Source: Aeromicrobium chenweiae (lineage in GTDB: Bacteria > Actinomycetota > Actinomycetes > Propionibacteriales > Nocardioidaceae). From it: DNA of 64,000 nucleotides. The notes under the pieces are model-generated. The model saw only the letters and a program-made list of their open reading frames with translations, was not told the DNA's origin and ran no database searches. Below, piece by piece: positions 58,194-64,000 of the stretch; within the stretch, counting starts at the first letter, position 1, and each line of letters opens with the position of its first letter. The stretch spans positions 1,922,001 to 1,986,000 of the forward strand of contig NZ_CP026952.1 in NCBI RefSeq assembly GCF_003065605.1. Direction: 5' to 3'. Both the position numbers and the translations under genes were made by a program.

Positions 58194-59447
58194 TCAGGCG
58201 TTCGCCCGCGGCCGGCCGAGCGCGGCCACCCCCGCCAGGACGACGAGGATGACGGCCGTCAGCCACGTCATGGCCGTGACCGAGCTGACCTGCTGGGTCA
58301 GGAGACCGAAGGACAGGGCCGAGACGCTCATCCCGACGTACGCGATGAGGAAGAGGCCGGCGAGCGCTGCCCCACGCTGCGCCGGAGCGGCGAGGCCGGC
58401 GACGCCGCCGACGGCGGACTTGAACAGCATCCCTGCCCCCGCGCCGGTCACCATCCCCGCGACGACGAACAGCGGCATCGTGGCCTGGTGCATGCTCACC
58501 ACGAGCGCCACGAGGCCGACCGCCTGGGCACCGACGCCCAGCGCCAGCTTGGTCGTGGTGCCGAGCGAGCCGGTGACCGTCTGGGCCACCGCGGCAGCAC
58601 CGAAGACGGCGAACACGACGAGCCCCGCCACGGTCCGCGACGGCTCGTGGAGCACTCCGCCGACGAAGGCCGGAGCGACGGACGTGAAGACCCCGAACAC
58701 CGCGAAGGACGCAAACCCGGCGGCGACGGCCGCGAGGTACTGCGCGCGGGCGCCGTGCGTGCTGGTGGGCAGCTGGGGGCGGTAGACCGGACGCACCGTG
58801 CGCTCCTCGACGGTCTCCGGCGTGAACATCACCGCGACGATGCTGAGGGCCAGCAGCACGACGAACACGATGTACGGGGTCCGCAGCGGGGAGCTGACGT
58901 GCTCGGCGAGGACGCCCGAGACGAGCGCGCCGAGACCGAGGCCGCCGATGTTCGCGGCCGTCGAGACGACCTCGAAGCGACGGTCGGACGCGTCGGCGCG
59001 GTGCCCGCGGTGCAGGTCGTGCAGGTGCGCTGTCGCCGTGGCCGTCAGCATGCCGATGCCCAGGCCGCTGACGAAGCGCGCACCCAGGAGGATGGCGAGG
59101 TTGGGTGTCGTCAGGAAGAGGACGGCCGCGACCAGCTCGAGACCGAGAGCCGGGACGAGGATCGTCTTGCGTCCCACCCAGTCCGAGATGTGGCCGGCGA
59201 GGACGAGGCTGATCATGACGCCGAGGGCGTAGACGGCGAAGATGACCGTGATCATGAACGTGGAGAAGCCGTCCCGCGCCTGGTACAGCGAGTACAGCGG
59301 CGCCGGGACGGTGGAGAAGGCCATGGCGCTCACGAAGGCCAGGGCGATGAACCAGAAGCCGGCGTGATGGCGAGCCGGGCTCGCGGATCGTTCACCGGAC
59401 GAGGACCAGTGGAGTCCCGCCATGACACGGGGGGTCTGGGTAGACAT
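58194..59447 (-). CDS. MFS exporter, LysR-linked
   Basis: 417 residues, about 12 membrane helices. Motif A is seen as GHISDWVGRKTIL (about 82-94), and the RFVSGLGIGMLTATATAHL helix is typical of arabinose-efflux-type permeases that export sugars or drugs. ATG 59447 is chosen because GAAGGA lies eight bases upstream, whereas ATG 59453 is too close. It is divergent from the LysR gene, which probably controls it. Confidence 0.9.
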   Translation of the reverse strand: MSTQTPRVMAGLHWSSSGERSASPARHHAGFWFIALAFVSAMAFSTVPAPLYSLYQARDGFSTFMITVIFAVYALGVMISLVLAGHISDWVGRKTILVPALGLELVAAVLFLTTPNLAILLGARFVSGLGIGMLTATATAHLHDLHRGHRADASDRRFEVVSTAANIGGLGLGALVSGVLAEHVSSPLRTPYIVFVVLLALSIVAVMFTPETVEERTVRPVYRPQLPTSTHGARAQYLAAVAAGFASFAVFGVFTSVAPAFVGGVLHEPSRTVAGLVVFAVFGAAAVAQTVTGSLGTTTKLALGVGAQAVGLVALVVSMHQATMPLFVVAGMVTGAGAGMLFKSAVGGVAGLAAPAQRGAALAGLFLIAYVGMSVSALSFGLLTQQVSSVTAMTWLTAVILVVLAGVAALGRPRANA

Positions 59448-59547
59448 GGGCATGTTCCTTCGCGCTCGAGGTGGATGCCTCCAGTGTTCGTCGACCGATC
59501 CATCAAGTCCAACGAATGTTTTCGAATACATCCATCGCGACTACAGA

Positions 59548-59553
59548 TAGACT
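59548..59553 (+). promoter_or_regulatory. -10 element of the LysR gene
   Basis: TAGACT, six bases, then ATG 59560. A short CGAA-TGTT-TTCG inverted repeat (59513-59524) lies upstream, in the region between the divergent genes where a LysR site is expected. Confidence 0.45.
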
Positions 59554-59559
59554 GGCGCC

Positions 59560-60468
59560 ATGGAGCTCCGCCATCTCGAGTACTTCGTCTCCGTCGCCGA
59601 GGAGAGGAGCTTCACGGCCGCCGCGGCGCGACTCCACGTCGTCCAGTCCGCGGTCTCCGCCGGCATCAAGGCGCTGGAGCGTGAGGTGGGTGTGACGCTG
59701 CTGGACCGCACGTCCCGCCGGGTCGAGGTCAGCGACGCTGGCCGGGTGCTGCTCCCTCACGCCTACCGGACGCTCGACGCCGCGCGCGTGGGCCGCGATG
59801 CGCTCGCCGACGCGCGGCACGGCCTCCGCGGCACCATCCGGGTCGGGACGATGATCTCGGTCGGGGTCATCGACGTGCCGGGGCTCCTCGGGGACTTCCA
59901 CCGTCGGCACCCCGGCGTCGTGCTGCAGCTCAGCGCGGCACCCTCAGGCTCACGTGGCCTCGTCGAGGCGGTGGTCGAACGCCGGCTCGACCTGGCCTTC
60001 GTCTCCTTGCCGGGCGACCCACCGCCTGGCGTGGTGCTGACCGAGCTGGGCCGCGAGCCCATGGATCTCGTGGTGCCGGGCGACCACCCGCTGGCGGGAG
60101 CAGGCTCGGTCTCGCTCACCGACCTCACCGACTTCGCCTTCATCGACTCGCCTCCGGGCTTCGGCAACCGCGTCGTCGTCGACCGTGCGTTCTCGGCCCT
60201 CGGCCTCTCACGACGGGTCACCGCCGACGTCGCCGACATCGCCACGGTCACCGACTACGTCCGCAACGGCCTCGGGATCGCCCTCCTGCCGCGATTCGCC
60301 CTCACCGACGTCGGTTCGCTGGCCGTCCTGGAGGTGTCCGACCCGCTGGAGTGGCCGATGTCCCTCGCGACCCCCGCGGACCGGACGCCCACCGCCGCGG
60401 CCGCGGCCCTGGCCGGTCTGATCCGGGACTCGTACGCACAGGGGCTCGACCGCCCCGGGCGGGCGTGA
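59560..60468 (+). CDS. LysR-family transcriptional regulator
   Basis: 302 residues. N-terminal winged helix: MELRHLEYFVSVAEERSFTAAAARLHVVQSAVS, then the linker helix. The C-terminal periplasmic-binding-like effector domain begins near residue 90 (IRVGTMISVGVIDVPGLL). The divergent MFS gene is the likely target. Confidence 0.92.
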   Translation: MELRHLEYFVSVAEERSFTAAAARLHVVQSAVSAGIKALEREVGVTLLDRTSRRVEVSDAGRVLLPHAYRTLDAARVGRDALADARHGLRGTIRVGTMISVGVIDVPGLLGDFHRRHPGVVLQLSAAPSGSRGLVEAVVERRLDLAFVSLPGDPPPGVVLTELGREPMDLVVPGDHPLAGAGSVSLTDLTDFAFIDSPPGFGNRVVVDRAFSALGLSRRVTADVADIATVTDYVRNGLGIALLPRFALTDVGSLAVLEVSDPLEWPMSLATPADRTPTAAAAALAGLIRDSYAQGLDRPGRA

Positions 60469-60781
60469 GGCGCGGGTAGAAGGCCTCGACGGGTCCGAGG
60501 CACAGCACCGCGATGGGGTCCCCGCCTTCCCACGTGGCCTGCTGATGTCCCGCCGACCTCATTTTCGAGGTGCTGCACTCAGGCCTTCAGAAAAGCGGCC
60601 GAGGTGGCAGAGCGGTGGATTCTCCACCGTATGAGGCCAAAATCCGGGTCATACGGTGGCGTACGCACCGCGCGGCCGGGTCGGGCGCTCATACGGTGGC
60701 GTACGCACCGCCCCCGGTCGAGCGTCAGGACGGAGACCTGCTGCGCTGCCGGCCCCGCCCCGCCCCGCCGGCAGGCATGGA
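60469..60781. other. 313-bp non-coding gap with repeats
   Basis: No credible gene. It holds the hairpin and direct repeats at 60624-60710. The stretch 60595-60640 superficially recalls a tRNA 5' half but lacks a T-arm. The remainder shows nothing I can name. Confidence 0.6.
60624..60710. repeat. Intergenic hairpin repeat, copies B and C
   Basis: An 11-bp perfect stem (60624-60634 with 60649-60659) with a 14-base loop. The 22-mer starting TCATACGGTGG and ending GTACGCACCG occurs at 60649-60670 and again at 60689-60710, spaced by 18 bases. The same unit, 20 of 22 bases, is at 7874-7895. Confidence 0.8.
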
Positions 60782-63700
60782 TCACTGCTGCGGCTTGGTC
60801 AGCGGGAACAGGATCGTGTCGCGGATGCTGAGGCCCGTCAGGTTCATGACGAGGCGGTCGATGCCCAGTCCCATCCCGCCGGTCGGTGGCATCCCGTACT
60901 CCAGCGCCGCGAGGAAGTCCTCGTCCACCTGCATCGCCTCCGCGTCCCCCGCCGCCGCCAGCAGCGACTGGGCCACCAGGCGCTCGCGCTGGTCCACCGG
61001 GTCCACCAGCTCGGAGTACGCCGTGCCCTGCTCGGCGCCGAAGATCACCAGGTCCCACTTCTCGGTGAGTCGTGGATCGAGGCGGTGCGGCCTCGTCAAC
61101 GGCGCGTTCTCCTTCGGGAAGTCGGTGTAGAAGACCGGCGAGACGGTCGTCCCCTCGCAGAGCTCGCTGTAGATCTCCTCGAGCACGAAGCCCCACGACG
61201 GATCGATGTCCAGCTCCAGGCCGATCCGGTCGGCGTGCTTCAGCAGGATCGGGAGCGGTGTGTCAGCCGTGACCTCCTCGCCCAGCGCCTCGGAGACCGC
61301 CTGACAGATGGTCTTCACGGGCCACTCCCCTGACAGGTCGTACTCGACGACGTGCCCGTCGGCGTCCGCGCGGCGAGCCACGGGCGAGCCGTAGACCGCC
61401 GTCGCGGCCTCCTGGATCAGCTCCTGGGTGAGCACCCGCATGGTGCCGTAGTCACCGTAGGTCTCGTACACCTCCAGGGAGGTGAACTCGGGGTTGTGCT
61501 TGAAGTCGGCGCCCTCGTTGCGGAACTGCCGACCCACCTCGAAGACCTTCTCCATGCCGCCGACGATCAGCCGCTTGAGGTGCAGCTCCGTGGCGATCCG
61601 CAGGTACAGGTCCATGTCGTACGCGTTGATGTGGGTCTCGAACGGGCGAGCGTTGGCCCCGCCGTGGACGGTCTGGAGGATGGGGGTCTCGGCCTCCACG
61701 AAGCCCCTGGCCTGCAGGGAGTCCCGCACGCTGCGGACGATCTCGGTGCGCTGGTAGGCGATGGTTCGGGACTCCGGGCGGACGATGAGGTCCACGTACC
61801 GCATCCGCACCCGGGCATCGGGGTCGGTGAGCCCCTCGTGCTTGTCGGGCAGCGGACGCAGCGCCTTGCTGGTGAGCTGCAGGACGGTGGCTCGCACCGA
61901 GAGCTCCCCCCGGCGGGTCGTGATGACCTCGCCAGTCACGCTCACGTGGTCCCCCAGGTCGATCATGTGCTCCCAGAACGTGAAGGTGTCGGCGGAGACC
62001 TGTCCCGCGTCCACCATGACCTGCAGGTCGCCGGAGCCGTCGCGGAGCGTGGCGAAGCCGATCCTGCCGAGGTCGCGCTTCAGCAGCACCCGGCCCACCA
62101 CCGACACCTCGATGCCGGTGTGGGTGTCAGGGGCGAGCGGGTCGTCGACGAGTCCACGCACCTCCGCCAGGGTGTGGGTGCGTGGCGCGGTGACCGGATA
62201 GGGGTCGACGCCGCTGGCCCTGATCCGGTCCAGCTTCTCGCGGCGCACCCGCATCTGCTGCGGCAGGTGATCGGTAGAGATGGCCTCGGCCACCACGTCC
62301 GGCGCCGGCGGCATGAGGGCAAGGACCGCCGCGGCGTGCTCGGCGTCCCCGGTCCGCAGCGTGTTCTCGGCGCCCTCCCGTCCCCGCAGCCTCCTGATCG
62401 ACGGTGCGGTGAGGAAGCCCTCCGCGCTGCCGGCGGCGATGCCGACCCGCGGCAGGTCCGAGGTGTACTGGTAGCCGAGGTAGCGGGGTTGCCACTCCGG
62501 CAGGTACTTCGCGTTGGACCGGTAGAGCGACTCCAGCTGCCAGGTCCTGCTGGCGATGAGCAGGCCCTGACGCCACAACCTCGCCACTGGGCCGGCGCCG
62601 ATCTGCGCGCCGCGCTCGAAAGCCTCGCGGAACATCGCGAAGTTGAGCGAGACCGGACCGATCCCGAAGGTCGTCGCCTCGCGGGCCAGGCTGGAGATCA
62701 GCAGCTCGACGAGCCCGTTGTCCGCGGACGGGTCGCGTCGCATCAGGTCCAGCGACAGACCCGAGTGGCCCCACGGGACGAGGCTCAGGAAGCCCCGCAG
62801 GTTCCCGTCGCCGTCGTGGCCCTCGACCAGCACGCACGCGCCGTCGAGCGGGTCGCCGAGCCGACCGAGCGCCATCGAGAACCCCCGCTCGTCTCCCCCG
62901 TCGCCGCGCCAGGACGCTGCGGCCTCGCCGAGCGCCGCGAAGTCGTCGTCGGTCAGGCTCGCGTGGCGTCGCACCCGGGTGGTGTAGCCGCGACGCTGCA
63001 ACCGGGAGACCGGGTGGCGGACGGACTTCATGCCCGGCCCGGTGAGCGAGAACGTGCTCATGTCGACGATCGCCTCGTCCCCGATGGCCAGCATCGACAG
63101 GCCGGCGTCGGCGTAGGCGACGGCGCCCTCGTGCCCGGCCCCCATGACGGCGAGCGACCAGCCGTTGGCGCGGGCCTCGTCGCGCCAGCGCCCGATGGCC
63201 TCCGGCCACCGATCCGGGTCCCCGACAGGGTTGCCGCTGGCCAGGCTGACCGAGCCCACCGTGCGGTAGGAGACCCCTGCCCGGGCGGTCCGGACGTCGC
63301 CCGTGTCCCACACGACCGCCTTGTCCCGGCGGGTGGCGAAGTACCCCAACGAGTCGTGCTCGCCGAAGTCGCGCAGCATCGCCCGCACAGCCGCCTCCTC
63401 GGCGATCCCCAACGACCGGGTGCCCCGCGGCGACCGGAACAGGATCACCGCTGCGCCGAGCACGACGACGGCGCCGACCAGCCCGATCAGCAGGCGTGCC
63501 CAGCGCGGCGCAGTCGTCGAGGAGTCGAGCCCCGCCCGGCCGAGGTCGAGCAGGAACGTGTCGAGGACGTAGAGCGCCGACTCGCCGAAGTCGCTGGACC
63601 GGCCCGTGGCGGTGACCAGCGCCGCCCCGCCGAGGACCATCACCAGTCCCCCGACCACGAGCACGCTGGTCGCGGCGAGCACGCTGCCGGGGACCCGCCG

Positions 63701-64000
63701 AGCCACGAACTGGGATCGCACCCGGACTGCGAGCACGATCGCGGCTGCGACGATGACGAACCCGATCGTCGCGGGAACGGCCTTCTCGCCGTCGCTGATC
63801 GCCAGGACCCTCCCGATCTCGGGGACCCCGAGCCACCAGACGACGACGACCCACCACGCCGCCGCCAGCCGGCGACGCAGCGCGATGCCCGTGCCGAACA
63901 GCAGCGCCGCATAGACCAGGCTCGGGACGACCGGGATGGTCAGCAGCGAGATCACGTCCTGGGAGACCGAGAAGTAGCGGCGCCAGGGCGGCACCAAGGT
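60782..64000 (-). CDS. lysX: Lysyl-tRNA synthetase/lysylphosphatidylglycerol synthase fusion LysX (5' end outside window)
   Basis: At least 1072 codons, open to the window edge; M. tuberculosis LysX is about 1170 residues, so some N-terminal residues are probably missing. Order: about six membrane helices, an MprF-like lysyl transfer domain (DSLGYFATRRDKAVVW, GFSMALGRLGDP, LSLDLMRRDP), an OB-fold anticodon domain and a class II LysRS core with motif 2 FRNEGADFKHNPEFT and motif 3 GMGLGIDRLVM. It charges tRNA with lysine and moves lysine onto phosphatidylglycerol, which lowers surface charge and resists cationic peptides. A separate housekeeping LysRS should exist elsewhere. Confidence 0.94.
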   Translation of the reverse strand, partial: TLVPPWRRYFSVSQDVISLLTIPVVPSLVYAALLFGTGIALRRRLAAAWWVVVVWWLGVPEIGRVLAISDGEKAVPATIGFVIVAAAIVLAVRVRSQFVARRVPGSVLAATSVLVVGGLVMVLGGAALVTATGRSSDFGESALYVLDTFLLDLGRAGLDSSTTAPRWARLLIGLVGAVVVLGAAVILFRSPRGTRSLGIAEEAAVRAMLRDFGEHDSLGYFATRRDKAVVWDTGDVRTARAGVSYRTVGSVSLASGNPVGDPDRWPEAIGRWRDEARANGWSLAVMGAGHEGAVAYADAGLSMLAIGDEAIVDMSTFSLTGPGMKSVRHPVSRLQRRGYTTRVRRHASLTDDDFAALGEAAASWRGDGGDERGFSMALGRLGDPLDGACVLVEGHDGDGNLRGFLSLVPWGHSGLSLDLMRRDPSADNGLVELLISSLAREATTFGIGPVSLNFAMFREAFERGAQIGAGPVARLWRQGLLIASRTWQLESLYRSNAKYLPEWQPRYLGYQYTSDLPRVGIAAGSAEGFLTAPSIRRLRGREGAENTLRTGDAEHAAAVLALMPPAPDVVAEAISTDHLPQQMRVRREKLDRIRASGVDPYPVTAPRTHTLAEVRGLVDDPLAPDTHTGIEVSVVGRVLLKRDLGRIGFATLRDGSGDLQVMVDAGQVSADTFTFWEHMIDLGDHVSVTGEVITTRRGELSVRATVLQLTSKALRPLPDKHEGLTDPDARVRMRYVDLIVRPESRTIAYQRTEIVRSVRDSLQARGFVEAETPILQTVHGGANARPFETHINAYDMDLYLRIATELHLKRLIVGGMEKVFEVGRQFRNEGADFKHNPEFTSLEVYETYGDYGTMRVLTQELIQEAATAVYGSPVARRADADGHVVEYDLSGEWPVKTICQAVSEALGEEVTADTPLPILLKHADRIGLELDIDPSWGFVLEEIYSELCEGTTVSPVFYTDFPKENAPLTRPHRLDPRLTEKWDLVIFGAEQGTAYSELVDPVDQRERLVAQSLLAAAGDAEAMQVDEDFLAALEYGMPPTGGMGLGIDRLVMNLTGLSIRDTILFPLTKPQQ

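Noticed and set aside
60595..60640. tRNA-like sequence with a D-arm-like stretch
   Set aside because: No T-arm, no acceptor pairing and no plausible anticodon loop; the similarity is local.
60649..60710. CRISPR array
   Set aside because: Only two repeat units with an 18-base spacer, an internal palindrome, no cas genes and a third copy 53 kb away.

Overview
The window is a 64 kb piece of a high-GC actinobacterial chromosome. Three things point there: a mycothiol ligase (mshC), a complete Pup-proteasome system (arc, dop, pup, prcB, prcA, pafA, pafB, pafC), and the gene order. The order mshC / PAC2 / metH / trmI / arc / dop / pup / prcBA / pafA / pafBC / tatAC / helY / 5'-3' exonuclease / M24 peptidase / lnt / ppm1 / rbpA follows the Rv2130c-Rv2050 stretch of Mycobacterium tuberculosis. 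No mycolate genes are seen. A Propionibacteriales genome of the Nocardioidaceae type (for example Aeromicrobium or a relative) is my best guess, but that is inference.

Bases 1-36600 hold the conserved core. It starts with the 3' end of mshC, an FHA-domain gene with a small partner and a membrane protein, PAC2, metH, a HAD phosphatase, a site-2 protease, trmI and the proteasome ATPase arc. Two insertions break the core. The first is a GNAT gene plus a divergent EamA exporter/TetR pair between arc and dop. The second is a four-gene ferric-siderophore ABC importer, with a DtxR/IdeR-type iron box, between dop and pup. The core then resumes with pup-prcB-prcA-pafA, an FKBP lipoprotein, pafBC, tatAC, a lipid kinase, helY, an exonuclease, a secreted M28 peptidase, an M24 peptidase, lnt-ppm1 (separate genes with a 4-nt overlap) and rbpA. 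Pup is deamidated by Dop, ligated to substrates by PafA, recognised by Arc and degraded in PrcBA. PafBC is a DNA-damage regulator that travels with the cluster.

Bases 36600-47200 carry an MFS exporter, a glycerophosphodiesterase, an HTH-MurA fusion with a palindrome in its own promoter, metabolic and hypothetical genes, a rhomboid protease, a cysteine-free HesB-like protein and a 959-residue sortase-anchored thioester adhesin. The adhesin contains four nearly identical 111-residue repeats.

Bases 47200-60500 are accessory in character. They contain a Zn-ribbon metallo-beta-lactamase protein, a cupin, a GNAT, a TetR-amidase unit with two identical operators, an SDR, an MmyB-type XRE regulator divergent from a three-gene oxidoreductase/NTF2/SDR operon, a secreted S15 peptidase flanked by twin inverted repeats, and a divergent MFS/LysR pair. 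Bases 60469-60781 are non-coding and hold a repeat also found near 7.85 kb. The window ends inside lysX.

Seventeen genes show a -10-like TANNNT hexamer ending 6 or 7 nt before the start codon. That pattern is expected for leaderless transcripts, and I used it to choose several start codons.
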